Assembly: GCF_001894825.1 (NCBI RefSeq)
Contig: NZ_BCWY01000002.1
Span: 215,424 to 279,423 of the forward strand
DNA length: 64,000 nucleotides
Direction of reading: 5' to 3'
From: Rhodococcus jostii NBRC 16295
Lineage (GTDB): Bacteria; Actinomycetota; Actinomycetes; Mycobacteriales; Mycobacteriaceae
Shown here: piece after piece, positions 54,607-63,459 of the stretch
How the letters are laid out: the number at the start of each line of letters is the position of its first letter
Numbering within the stretch: position 1 is the first letter of the stretch
Translations under genes and position numbers: made by a program
The notes under the pieces: generated by a model
Databases searched by the model: none
What the model saw: the letters and a program-made list of their open reading frames with translations, nothing else
What the model was told of the DNA's origin: nothing

Positions 54607-55855
54607 ATTCAACCGGTCGTCGCAACACCGTGCCGTGAGGACGAGTGTACCTGTTCGGCAAAGACTTCCGCTGAGGTTTCCAACCGTGGACTTCTCGGGG
54701 CCGGTTGTTGAGCGCATCGGCGACCGCCTGAAGTTCACGGAAGTTGTGTCGGGACAGATCAGTTCCCTTCGGAAAATACTGCCGCAGCGGACCATTCGTG
54801 TCTTCATTCGTTCCGAGCTGTCATGGACTGTACGGATCGCAGAAGTAGACACGAATACCGGTAGAGGCGGTCAGCTCGGCATGGCGCGCGAGTTCCTTTC
54901 CGCGATCCCATGTCACGGTTTTGCGTAGGTGTTCGGGCAGCGGTGTCAGTGTTGTGGCGAGCGCATCGCGGACGGACTCCGAACCATATCCGGACAGTGC
55001 CGGCCCGTTCTTCACCATCGCCGATGTTCCATCGCCTTTCAGGCGCGGCAGGTGTAGTAGGGTAGTAGATCTGCTGGTGCGCTCGACCAGCGTGCCGATC
55101 GCGGACTGAGTCAGACCGATGATGAGGTCGCCATCCCAATGCCCCGGCGTCTTCCGGCTCTCGACCTAGTCGGGACGGGCGCTGATGGTCACCTCGTCGG
55201 TGATGAATCCGGTGCGCTGTTCCACGCTCGGGCACGAGGCCTTTGTAGCGCCCGGCCGGTGCGCAAGCACGCGACGAGCTCCCGCTCCAAGCCGCCGCGA
55301 CCCTCGATGTAGAGCGATTGGTAGATCGCCTCATGCAAAACGCGCATCGACATGTCATCCGGATAGTCGATCGGCAGGCGATTCGAGATCTGCTCCGGAC
55401 TCCACGCGGTCGCCCACCGACGATCACCGCGCCGAGGCTTGTTTCGGCCCGTCCAGCCTGTATCCGGTCCTGCCACCACGGTTCCATCTTCGGCACGAAT
55501 CACTCCGGACAGATTGTGCTGCACATATTCTCGTAACCGATCGTGTTCGGCGAGCTTCGCCGGCATCGGCGCCTCGCGGCGAGGTCGGCCTTCCACTGGG
55601 CGGTCGACGCCCGGTACTCGAGCCGCCCATTGCGGGTGGCGGCGTTGCGCCGCAACTCCCGCGAGATCGTCGACGGGGATCGTCCGATCTGGTCAGCGAT
55701 GCCGCGCATACTCATACCCTTGGCTCCCAACAGCGCGATATCCTCGCGTTCGGTGAACGACAGGTACCTCCCCGAGACCGGGGTCAACTCGATCGGTGGC
55801 ATCCACCAGCGTGGCGGAACCACCGGGTCGCCACCGGCCCCGACACGCCGCATGC
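54607..55855 (-). mobile_element. dead IS30-family insertion sequence
   Basis: About 1.25 kb containing a broken IS30 transposase. The left boundary is set by loss of PknK homology at about 54606 followed by GGATTCAACCGGTCGTCG, which resembles actinobacterial IS30 ends. The right boundary is set by the end of IS3 homology at about 55860. Exact terminal repeats and target duplication could not be fixed by eye. Confidence 0.7.
54650..55802 (-). pseudogene. IS30-family transposase, frameshifted
   Basis: The N-terminal HTH (LSFTEREDIALLGAKGMSMRGIADQIGRSPSTISREL) is followed by WATAWSPEQISNRLP...MSMRVLHEAIYQSLY, then RKTPGHWDGDLIIG (first catalytic Asp), VTWDRGKELARHAEL (second Asp) and NEDTNGPLRQYFPKG (Glu). 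All catalytic residues survive, but the coding is split by frameshifts near 55565 and 55250 and a TAG at 55166-55168. Inactive. Confidence 0.85.
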
Positions 55856-55859
55856 GGTC

Positions 55860-56273
55860 CCTCCGGGAGAACACATCGAGCACGAACTCCGCATAGACGA
55901 ACCCGGAGAACGTTCGGCAGTACGCGATGTCGGCGACCCACAACCTGTTCAGTCGATCGGCGCGGAAGCGACGGCCCACCAGGTCGCCGGGATGGTGCTG
56001 CGGCGGTGCCCGCCGGGTGGTGCGAGGCCCCGGACGACGGGAGATCCCGCGCAGACCGGCGGCGCGCAACAACCGTTCGACGGTGCACCAAGCGACCGGT
56101 ACGCCTTCCCGCTGCAAGGTCGCGTGCACCTTCCGGGCGCCGTAGACCCCGTAGTTGTCGCGATGAGTGCGGACGATCCGTTTCGTGAGCTCGGCGTGAC
56201 GGATGGTCCGGCGCGACGGCGTCCTCGTCGCTCGTGCCCGCAACTCGTCCGGGTACTTCTTCGGTGCAACCAT
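55860..56273 (-). pseudogene. IS3-family transposase remnant, orfA-orfB fused by deletion
   Basis: It starts as orfA (MVAPKKYPDELRARATR), then jumps directly into orfB (RIVRTHRDNYGVYGARKVHATLQREG...CTVERLLRAAGLRG...NRLWVADIAYCRTFSGFVYAEFVLDVFSRR). The rest of orfA and the start of orfB are deleted. orfB is truncated after the first catalytic Asp (VADIAY), where IS30 sequence begins. No terminal repeats seen. Confidence 0.8.
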
Positions 56274-56812
56274 GACTTTCATCCTTCCGTGTGATGAAAG
56301 CCTCCACCAGGGTCGGGGCACAACATCGTGCTCCTCCGCCCGCACGCGCACGTGAAGAAGTCTGCCGCGAAAACGCGTGTCCCACGAGGAAGTCGGCCGG
56401 TCAACATGTCCGAGAGCGCGGCGATGTCGATCCGTACCCGTCTGACCTCGCGGGCCTCACGAAGTGCCGCCTGTGCGGTCTTCATCACCCTCAACCCACT
56501 CGCCTGGCCGGAGCGAGCGCGAGCCCCCGGCCGACCCTGGAGCAGCTCCGTCTTCAACTCACTCTCGAGCTTTGCGAATGGATTGAGAATGTGATGGCTG
56601 AGCGACGCGGAGCGCCACCGCTGCCCTGTTGATGCCTACGTTGTCCACCACCGCCAGAAAGTACTCCGTCTACCGCACATCAATGCTGGCGAGGCAGCCC
56701 GACTCGATCAGTCCCGGTGGATATCCGAATCGGTCGGCGGCTTGCGCGAACTGGTACCCCTCATGCGTCGAGTGGAGGATAAAATGCTAACCGCTCCCTC
56801 TCTGCCGGATTC
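56274..56812. other. gene-free stretch beside the IS remnants
   Basis: About 540 bases with no reading frame I can support on either strand. It probably contains scrambled remains of mobile DNA or of the deleted transposase gene. A short minus-strand open stretch (56279-56557) has no recognisable domain and no good start. AT content rises slightly near 56770-56800, before the exporter's stop codon. Confidence 0.5.
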
Positions 56813-57544
56813 CTATCCGGCGGCGAGAGTCACCGCGCCGGCGGCGATCACTAACACGATGACGGCAGTCCGAAACACCTCTGCTGGCAGCCGGCGGGCG
56901 ATCGACAGTCCGACGAGGTTGCCGACCACCGCGGCCACCACGAAGATTGGTAGACGCGGCCAGATCATCGACTCTGTGATCTCGTCGCGTATCCACAGTA
57001 TCCCGACCGCCGTGATGTTGGCAGCGATGAAATAGCCTGCGAGATCAGCGATGAAAGACAGTGGTGGCACCCGCGCACGCATCAGGAGCAGAACCGGAGG
57101 CGGACCGTTGAGGGATGTCGTGGTTGCGAGGTAGCCGCCGACGACGCCGGTGAGTGCCTGCGCTGCAGCGGGTGGATTTCGGGGCGTTGTCGTCCGGACC
57201 GGGAGAGTCATGGCGATTCCGCACAGCATCACCAGCGCCCCCGCCGCCGGTTTCAAGTACTGCTCCGGCAGCATGTTCAGCGTCACCGCACCGAGCCAAG
57301 CGCCGGGCAGGCTGCCACCGCCCAGTAGCGCCACTCGGCGCCAGTTGATCTGGTTCCGAAGTTGGTACGCCATGTTGAGGCGGGTGACCAGGCCGGCGAC
57401 CAGGTTGACGAACACGACTTCGGGAACATCGAATCCGACCATCAACATGGCGGGCGTCGCCATGAGTGCGGCTCCGAAACCGGTGGCGCCACCGATGACC
57501 GAGGCAAAGCCGATACATACGGCACCCATGACGAGCATCGTCAT
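56813..57544 (-). CDS. TauE/SafE-family anion (sulfite) exporter
   Basis: A 243-residue membrane protein with about eight hydrophobic segments and the two half-repeats of the family: GFASVIGGATGFGAALMATPAML near the start and TGVVGGYLATTTSLNGPPPVLL near residue 130. Members export sulfite, sulfoacetate and similar anions. Start preceded by AAAGGA at six bases. Its presence near an LLM monooxygenase and flavin reductase fits disposal of sulfite from sulfonate cleavage, but the link is inferred. Confidence 0.87.
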   Translation of the reverse strand: MTMLVMGAVCIGFASVIGGATGFGAALMATPAMLMVGFDVPEVVFVNLVAGLVTRLNMAYQLRNQINWRRVALLGGGSLPGAWLGAVTLNMLPEQYLKPAAGALVMLCGIAMTLPVRTTTPRNPPAAAQALTGVVGGYLATTTSLNGPPPVLLLMRARVPPLSFIADLAGYFIAANITAVGILWIRDEITESMIWPRLPIFVVAAVVGNLVGLSIARRLPAEVFRTAVIVLVIAAGAVTLAAG

Positions 57545-58262
57545 CGAGAGTCCTTTCGTTCGGATCGGTTGGTGAAATGAACTGCCGCGGTTGGTGATCC
57601 CGTCCTCGCCCTGGTGGTACGTAGCGACTCCTCCGTCGCGAAGTTCGCGACATCAGAACGGGCACCGGTGCGGTGATCATCGTCGGATGCTGTGTTCGCA
57701 GATCCTCACGTTCGCGCCCTGGTCGTTCGGCGACACGCGGTCGTTAGACCTCCATCGCCACATCGGAATTCACGATCAGTCTCGCGACTTGCAGACCCTC
57801 GTCCGACTTCCGCATTGAGCGGCCCACGGGGAACGACATCGTGGAACAGTTTCAATAGCTGCTCAGGGAAGGTGCGGGCCGGGGCGACAGGAAGGTCGCA
57901 GCGCTCGCGGCGTCCCCCTCACTGCCGGGCCGCCCAGCGGCACCGGACGAGGAACTGGCTAATCAGTTTCGGGTTCGCGACTGCGTGGGAGATCATCTTG
58001 CTAAGTGTGCGCACGATTAATTACCTGTATGCGGCCTACTCGGTATCGAATGTGGCGGCAATCACCTACCGCGCCGCAACCATTCTCCTTGGATTCGCTT
58101 AGCGCCACTCTTCTCGAGAATGTCGCTCGACCGCCGAGCCCGAAGCCTCCCCTGGCATAGTTGGGACTGTTTGGACGCTCATGCAGTGTTGCTTGGGGTG
58201 GCGAGCGGCCATGGGAGGACCGGATCGCGCCACTGGCAGCAGCGCGATCCATCGTGAAGTGA
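57545..58262. other. 718-base stretch without a recognisable gene
   Basis: Both strands were read. A minus-strand frame near 57810-57900 (ARTFPEQLLKLFHDVVPRGPLN) looks protein-like but is short and has no start, stop context or family match that I recognise. It may be the tail of a deleted gene. The promoter of the exporter lies near 57560-57620. No palindrome of note. Confidence 0.45.
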
Positions 58263-59684
58263 TTAGAGCTGGATCGACTTGATCTCTTGGAACTCGAGGA
58301 GCCCTTCGCGACCGAACTCACGGCCCACCCCGGAGTGTTTGTAGCCACCGAACGGTGCTCTGGGGTTGTGTGGGGCACCGTTGACGTCAACCTGACCGGT
58401 CCGCATCCGACGCGCGAAGTCTTCGGCGCGTGCAGGGTCTGCGGACCACACACAGCCGTGCAGGCCGTAGTTGGTACCGTTCGCGATCTCGAGTGCCTGC
58501 TCCTCGTCGACGTACGGAAGGATCGAGAGTACCGGGCCGAAGATCTCTTCCTGGGCGATCGTAGAGTCCGGGTCCACGTTGGCGAAAATGGTTGGTGCGA
58601 CAAAGAAGCCCTTGTCGATGCCGTCTGGAACGGTGACACCTCCGGTGGCCAAGTGGGCTCCTTCAGCGATGCCCTTGTCGATGTACGCGCGGACCCTGTC
58701 GCGTTGGGCGGCGGACACCAACGGGCCGAGCTTGGTTCCCGGATCGGCCGGGTCGCCGACGGTCATCGCCTCGGCGACATTGACCGCGAGTTCGACGGCC
58801 TCGTCGTGTCGATTCGCAGGCACCAGCAGCCGAGTCCATGCGATACACGTCTGGCCGCTGTTGAGGAAGGCATTGGACACACCGACCTTGACGGCGGTCT
58901 TCAGGTCCGCGTCGGCGAGCACGACATTCGCGGATTTGCCGCCGAGTTCGAGCGTGACCTTCTTGATGGACGCGGCGGCAAGCGCAGCCACGCGAGCGCC
59001 GGCGGCTACCGAACCGGTGAACGAGACCGCGTCCACGTCATGATGTGTCACGAGTGCTTCGCCGGCCTCTGATCCATACCCGTGAACGATATTGACCACT
59101 CCCGCCGGCAGCCCCGCCTCGATAAGCGCTTCCCCGAGGTGCTCGATCACCATCGGCGCCACCTCGCTGGGCTTGAGCACGACGGTGCAGCCCGCGGCAA
59201 GCGCCGGCGCCAGCTTCGCTGTGATCTGGTGAAGCGGATAGTTCCACGGGGTGATTGCGGCGACCACCCCGATCGGTTCGGCCACGACGACTGAGTTTCC
59301 GACCCTACTGTCGCCGATGCCTGCCTCGAGGAGTTCGATGTAGGTCTCGATGTCAGTGACCGGGAGGGCGGCCTGAATGCGCGTGGCGATGCGAAGAGGC
59401 GTGCCGACGTCGGCGGTGATGGCGCTCGCGATCTCTTCCGCGCGGGCAGCCAACCCGTCACGGAGTTTCCGCAGGTATGTGGCGCGCTCGGGGTACGTCG
59501 TCTGAGACCAAGTTCGGAAGGCTGCCTTCGCCGACTGCACTGCACGGTCCACGTCCTCGGCGGTATTCGCCGGCACCGTTCCGATCAGCTCTTCGGTCGT
59601 CGGATTGTAGATCTCGATGGTCTGGTCTGTTGTATCCGGCGCAACCCAGCCGCCGTCGACGAACCATTGGATTTTTTTGCTCAC
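58263..59684 (-). CDS. NAD(P)-dependent aldehyde dehydrogenase
   Basis: A 473-residue aldehyde dehydrogenase: ITPWNYPLHQITAKLAPALAAGC, FTGSVAAGARV, LELGGKSANVVL (general base Glu), nucleophile Cys280 (NSGQTCIAW) and EEIFGPVLS are intact. GTG start at 59684 after GAGGAA. It resembles betaine- or other amino/alkyl-aldehyde dehydrogenases more than the island enzyme at 35.8 kb. In this cluster it could oxidise the aldehyde released by the LLM monooxygenase. Confidence 0.9.
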   Translation of the reverse strand: MSKKIQWFVDGGWVAPDTTDQTIEIYNPTTEELIGTVPANTAEDVDRAVQSAKAAFRTWSQTTYPERATYLRKLRDGLAARAEEIASAITADVGTPLRIATRIQAALPVTDIETYIELLEAGIGDSRVGNSVVVAEPIGVVAAITPWNYPLHQITAKLAPALAAGCTVVLKPSEVAPMVIEHLGEALIEAGLPAGVVNIVHGYGSEAGEALVTHHDVDAVSFTGSVAAGARVAALAAASIKKVTLELGGKSANVVLADADLKTAVKVGVSNAFLNSGQTCIAWTRLLVPANRHDEAVELAVNVAEAMTVGDPADPGTKLGPLVSAAQRDRVRAYIDKGIAEGAHLATGGVTVPDGIDKGFFVAPTIFANVDPDSTIAQEEIFGPVLSILPYVDEEQALEIANGTNYGLHGCVWSADPARAEDFARRMRTGQVDVNGAPHNPRAPFGGYKHSGVGREFGREGLLEFQEIKSIQL

Positions 59685-59900
59685 TTGTATTCCTCGCTCA
59701 ATGCAGGGTGGGGTCGATCGCACGCCAACGGGCGGACAAAGGGCGCGGTCGCTCTCGCTGTGTGGTGAAGTCTCAGGACAGAGCAGCGTCACTATGGTCC
59801 GGTTGCCGAGACTGTCTGGGAATCGAGCCGCATATCTTCGGTTACCGTGTCGACCGGGAATGCCTCGTTCAGTCCGGGAGGTGCCCAACGCGATTTCCAG

Positions 59901-60119
59901 TCACGGGGCATGCCCGCGCCCCAGAGCAACTTCTGCCGTCCGGGTGCTCAAATTGGACCGAGTAGGTGGGTGGAGTTCGACCCAGTCACGTTGTATCTGT
60001 GGGGTCGAGCGAGTCGCCATTCGGCTCGGGTCGATGAGCAACCACACGAGATCGGCGTGCATGGTTCCCATCGGGAGAATGATCACCTTGATCTTGGCGG
60101 TGTCGCTCACGTCGGTCAA
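59901..60119 (-). pseudogene. N-terminal fragment resembling a metallo-beta-lactamase-fold lactonase
   Basis: A 72-residue frame begins MTDVSDTAKIKVIILPMGTMHADLVWLL...MATRSTPQIQRDWVEL, which resembles the first 55 residues of AHL-lactonase-like proteins. The frame then runs into unrelated sequence before the HxHxDH metal motif, so it cannot be active. The rest of the 59685-60214 gap has no supported gene. Similarity was judged from memory and needs a search. Confidence 0.4.
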
Positions 60120-60214
60120 AACTTCTAGATCGGGGATGGGTGCTTATGAGATGTCGCGCCTCGTGCGCTCACCCCTGTCCGTTTCCTCCGGTTCGATCCC
60201 GTTGCCTGGCCGAG

Positions 60215-61306
60215 TCAGCCCGCCGCGACCACCGAAGCACGCTGGCGCATGAGTGGCATGACATCCCGGCCGAACCGGGTGGCTTCCTCGTCGTGCGGGT
60301 AGCCGGAGAGGCAGAACGACGTGCAGCCGACGTCGACGAATTTCGACAAGGTGTCGGCGACCTGCTGGGGGTCGCCCACGACTGCGACGCCGGCACCGGG
60401 CCGCACGGTGGTGATCCCGCTCCAGAGGTGGTCGCCGAGACGGTAATTCTCGGCTTGCACGAGTTCCTGCATGCGGTCTTGTGCCTTCGACTCCGTCCAG
60501 TCGTCGGTGCGGGCGTTCTGCTTGTCGGCGTTGGCGATCAGCGCCTCGGCGGCATTCCACGCCTCGGCCTCGGTGTCGCGGACGATGACCTGCAGGCGCA
60601 TGCCGAAACGGATCTGATCCTCGCGGCCGTACAGCGCGGCGCGCTCTTTGGCCTCGGCGATCTTCTGCGCGATCGACTCGGGTCGGTCACCCCAGAAGAG
60701 GTACACGTCTGCGTGTTTCGCGCACACGTCGACGGCGGCGTCGGACATGCCACCGAGGTAGAACTCGGGGTACGGCTTCTGCAACGGGCGGGGCCGGACG
60801 ACGGCGCCCTCCACCGTGAAGTGCTCACCGCGGTGGGTGACGGGACTGCGCTCGGTCCACACCCGCTTCATGATCTCGACGGTCTCGTCCATCAGCCGGT
60901 AACGCGCGTCGTGATCGTGGAAGAGTCCGTCACCGGCCATTTCGGTGGGGGAACCGCCGGCGATTAGGTTGATCGCGACGCGCCCGCCGGAGAGCTGGTC
61001 GAAGGTACTGATCATTTTGGCGGTGACCGTCGGCGCGATCACGCCGGGGCGGGCGGCCACGAGAAGCGTGAGGCGCTCGGTACGAGCCGCGACCATCGCA
61101 CAGGAGATCCACGCCTCGTAGCACGCGGTCTGCACGGGCACCAGGGCGTATTCGAAACCGGCCGCCTCGGCGGCCTTGGCGACCCTCTCGAAGAGTTCCA
61201 GGCTGGGGGCAGTTGACTTGTCCGGATCCCCGAACGCAGTGGTGTCCCCGTTGGTCGGGAGGAACCATCCGAAGTGAAGGTCCGGGTGGTGAGTCGGTGT
61301 CGACAT
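60215..61306 (-). CDS. FMNH2-dependent LLM monooxygenase (alkanesulfonate monooxygenase SsuD-like)
   Basis: A 363-residue luciferase-like barrel. FGWFLPTNGD at the start, ERLTLLVAARPGVIAPTVTAKMISTFDQLSGGR and INLIAGGSPTEMAGDG, then HADVYLFWGDRPESI, are typical of SsuD. Such enzymes split a sulfonate into an aldehyde and sulfite with reduced flavin from a separate reductase. One such reductase lies at 63.5 kb, with an aldehyde dehydrogenase and a TauE-type exporter alongside. The ATG at 61306 follows AAGGAG. Other LLM substrates are possible. Confidence 0.85.
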   Translation of the reverse strand: MSTPTHHPDLHFGWFLPTNGDTTAFGDPDKSTAPSLELFERVAKAAEAAGFEYALVPVQTACYEAWISCAMVAARTERLTLLVAARPGVIAPTVTAKMISTFDQLSGGRVAINLIAGGSPTEMAGDGLFHDHDARYRLMDETVEIMKRVWTERSPVTHRGEHFTVEGAVVRPRPLQKPYPEFYLGGMSDAAVDVCAKHADVYLFWGDRPESIAQKIAEAKERAALYGREDQIRFGMRLQVIVRDTEAEAWNAAEALIANADKQNARTDDWTESKAQDRMQELVQAENYRLGDHLWSGITTVRPGAGVAVVGDPQQVADTLSKFVDVGCTSFCLSGYPHDEEATRFGRDVMPLMRQRASVVAAG

Positions 61307-61350
61307 ACGAGCTCCTTGTTGGTCGGGGGTGGGGCGAGTGCCCCTCGGCC

Positions 61351-61367
61351 TGTCCATTCAGTGGACA
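61351..61367. promoter_or_regulatory. operator-like palindrome C
   Basis: TGTCCAttcagTGGACA, a perfect 6-5-6 palindrome 45 bases upstream of the LLM monooxygenase start. Same half-sites and spacing as the sites in the dioxygenase island. Confidence 0.6.
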
Positions 61368-61495
61368 ACTGTTTGTAGCATGGACGAACCATAAAGCGTT
61401 GAACCGTACGTCCGCAACCCCCGGGCGTCATGCGACGAATGTTGCACTGCAACGGCGCTAGGGCTTGACAACCCCCCGTGATGTGACGAGAGTCG

Positions 61496-61533
61496 ATGTC
61501 CAGTAGGTAGACATACGTCCACATGATGGACAT
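61496..61533. promoter_or_regulatory. tandem operator-like palindromes D and E
   Basis: Two abutting 19-base sites: ATGTCCAgtaggTAGACAT (one mismatch) and ACGTCCAcatgaTGGACAT (one mismatch). They end 18 bases before the broken IclR gene, where an autoregulated IclR promoter would be. Both match the island motif. Confidence 0.6.
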
Positions 61534-61551
61534 TGCGAGAGGTGCAGCCGC

Positions 61552-61806
61552 ATGAACGACGTCGATCCCGATGGCTCCGCCAGGCAGCGGTGCGCGCGTT
61601 GGACCTGCTGTTCTCATCGCGCAGACCGAGAAGCCCATCGGCATGGCAGAGGCAGCACAAGCGCTGAACCTGCCCCCGGGTCCACCGGTGTACCGCCTGG
61701 CCCAGACCCTGGTCGACTACGGCGTGGTCGTCCGTCTGCCGGAAGGCCTGTTCCCGGCCCGACACCCCAGGGCATTCGCTGCCCGAGAACTCATTCCGGA
61801 GGATAG
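61552..61806 (+). pseudogene. IclR-family regulator remnant, frameshifted and truncated
   Basis: Pieces of an IclR N-terminal domain appear in order in changing frames: MNDVDPDGSA, then AVRALDLLFS (61587-61616), then AQTEKPIGMAEAAQALNLPPG...VYRLAQTLVDYGVVVRLPEGLF. At least two frameshifts and an extra codon in the HTH break it, and the effector domain is absent. It is divergent from the LLM gene, with three operator-like palindromes between. Confidence 0.75.
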
Positions 61807-61808
61807 TT

Positions 61809-62093
61809 ATGGTCACCATCGAAACACGTCCGGGCGATACCGGACACCAGCTGGTCTTAGCGATCTCCGCGTTCGCCATCACCAGCGGCGCAGTCATCCT
61901 GGCGCCGTACGTTATCGGGTTCATCGTCGAGCATGCACCGAGCGCGGCGCTGGGCTATTCGCCCGGCTTCATGTTCGTCGGCATCACGGTGTGTGTGCTC
62001 GGCGTCATCGGCAGCCTGATGCGCAACCCGGAGAAGGCCAAGGCGCGGGCCGAGCAGCTGACCGCCGAGCGCGCGGCACGAGAGGCACGGTGA
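61809..62093 (+). pseudogene. C-terminal fragment of an MFS transporter
   Basis: A 94-residue open frame whose residues 14-80 look like the last two helices of an MFS carrier (AISAFAITSGAVILAPYVIGFIVEHAP, GYSPGFMFVGITVCVLGVIGSLMRNPEKAKARAEQ). It starts abruptly with unrelated residues and lacks ten helices. It could be translated, since the CoA-transferase start overlaps its stop (GTGA), but it cannot be a complete transporter. Confidence 0.6.
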
Positions 62094-63322
62094 ACACAAT
62101 GTGCGGACCTCTGACCGGCATCCGGGTGCTCGATCTCGGCCAGTACATCGCCGGCCCCAGCGCGGGCCAGACCCTGGCGGACCTCGGCGCGGACGTGCTC
62201 AAGGTGGAGAGCCTGAGCGGCGACCAGGCCCGTGCCATCGGCACGTTCGGCGAAGCGATGGTGCACGCCTACAACCGGGACAAACGCAGCATCGCCCTCG
62301 ATCTCCGCCACCACGAAGCCCGGGTGATCCTGCACAAGCTGCTGGCGGAATCGGATGTGCTGGTACAGAACTTTCGCCACGGCTCGGCCGAACGCCTGGG
62401 CATCGGCCCAGACGAGCTGAGTAGGCGCTACCCCCGGCTGGTGTACGCCAGCGTGACCGGGTTCGGGACCAACGGGCCGTCGAGTGCCCGTCCGGGACTT
62501 GACATCGCCGCTCAGGCGGAGTTCGGGCTCATGCACGCCAACGGTGAAGCGGACGGGGAACCGCAACGGCTGGGTCTGCCCGTCGCCGACGTCACCGCGG
62601 CCAACGCGCTCGCCACCGGAATCCTTGCGGCGCTGTACCAACGGACGTCGACCGGGCGCGGGGCGCACGTCCAGACCTCGCTCATGGAGGCGACGTTGTC
62701 GATGCAGGCTTTCAACTGGGGCGAGTACGCGCTTACCGGCCGGGCTCCACGGCGCAAGGGCAACGGCCAGGCCCTCGCCGCGCCCGCCGCCGACATCGTC
62801 ACCGTGGCCGACGGGAAGATCGTGCTGTCGGCCTACACCACCGAGAAATGGTCTGCGCTGTGCACTCTCATCGACCGTCCGGAGATGATCGACGACCCGC
62901 GGTTCGTCGACAATCCTGCTCGGGTGGCGCACCGCCCGGAGCTGTTGGCTGCTCTGTCCGAGGCGTTCGGTGCGATGACCAGGGCCCAGGCGATCGAGCG
63001 ACTGCTCTCCGCCCAGATCGTCTGCGGCGCAGTTCGATCGTTCGACGATATCGCGGAGGACAAGGACGTCGTGGCGTCCGAGATCCTCGTCGACGTCGCC
63101 GCAACCGACGGCGACGGCTCGTACACCAGTCCGGGCCTGGCCTTCACCCTCGACGGCCGTCGCCGCACCACCTCCGTCGCGGCGCCCCTCGTGGGCCAGC
63201 ACACCGTCGCCGTCCTCTCTGAACTCGGCTACACCGACAACGAAGTCGCCGACCTCCTCGACAGCCGCGCCGCAGGCGCGTCCGCAGTCCATCGACGTTC
63301 CCCGAAAAGGATCCCTTCATGA
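62090..63322 (+). CDS. CaiB/BaiF-family CoA transferase
   Basis: A 410-residue class III CoA-transferase. LTGIRVLDLGQYIAGPSAGQTLADLGADVLKVE, NRDKRSIALDL and QNFRHGSAERLG are hallmarks; the catalytic Asp is in RPGLDIAAQAE (about residue 140-145). It transfers CoA between acids, activating a carboxylic acid for degradation. The GTG at 62090 overlaps the MFS fragment stop; an ATG at 62099 is the alternative. The acid substrate could be the product of the neighbouring aldehyde dehydrogenase. Confidence 0.9.
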   Translation: MNTMCGPLTGIRVLDLGQYIAGPSAGQTLADLGADVLKVESLSGDQARAIGTFGEAMVHAYNRDKRSIALDLRHHEARVILHKLLAESDVLVQNFRHGSAERLGIGPDELSRRYPRLVYASVTGFGTNGPSSARPGLDIAAQAEFGLMHANGEADGEPQRLGLPVADVTAANALATGILAALYQRTSTGRGAHVQTSLMEATLSMQAFNWGEYALTGRAPRRKGNGQALAAPAADIVTVADGKIVLSAYTTEKWSALCTLIDRPEMIDDPRFVDNPARVAHRPELLAALSEAFGAMTRAQAIERLLSAQIVCGAVRSFDDIAEDKDVVASEILVDVAATDGDGSYTSPGLAFTLDGRRRTTSVAAPLVGQHTVAVLSELGYTDNEVADLLDSRAAGASAVHRRSPKRIPS

Positions 63323-63378
63323 TCGACCCTCTCGGCGGCTCCGGACTCGACGAGTTCACCGAAGAGAAGTCGGTCTGA
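63319..63378 (+). pseudogene. 19-residue ORF, possible acyl-CoA dehydrogenase N-terminal stub
   Basis: MIDPLGGSGLDEFTEEKSV, ATGA-coupled to the CoA-transferase stop. The GLDEFTEE segment resembles the first residues of some acyl-CoA dehydrogenases, which would be a sensible neighbour of a CoA-transferase. The frame then stops. Either a relic after a deletion or a short coupling peptide. Confidence 0.35.
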
Positions 63379-63396
63379 ATCGCACCGAGGGACTGA

Positions 63397-63416
63397 CCCG
63401 CACCCGAGGGTGCGGG
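63397..63416 (+). terminator. tight GC-rich hairpin after the CoA-transferase
   Basis: CCCGCACCC and GGGTGCGGG are perfect 9-base arms with a two-base GA gap, so the loop opens by at least one pair. It lies 75 bases beyond the CoA-transferase stop and 44 before the flavin reductase. Probably a terminator or transcript stabiliser; no T tract. Confidence 0.55.
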
Positions 63417-63459
63417 CTGGTCGACTTCCCCGCCCACACCCAGCACGCCAGGAGCAGAA

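Noticed and set aside
55500..56351. A single novel 283-residue transposase
   Set aside because: The frame is a chance junction of IS3 and IS30 pieces; each half matches a different family and both lack their other catalytic parts.
57810..57900. Gene fragment in the 718-base gap before the second aldehyde dehydrogenase
   Set aside because: About 25 protein-like residues only, no start or family match; kept as an unresolved stretch rather than a feature.
61571..62089. N-terminal extension of the CoA-transferase through the regulator and transporter remnants
   Set aside because: The extension mixes an IclR fragment with the wrong frame of an MFS fragment; CaiB proteins begin at the LTGIRVLDLG motif.
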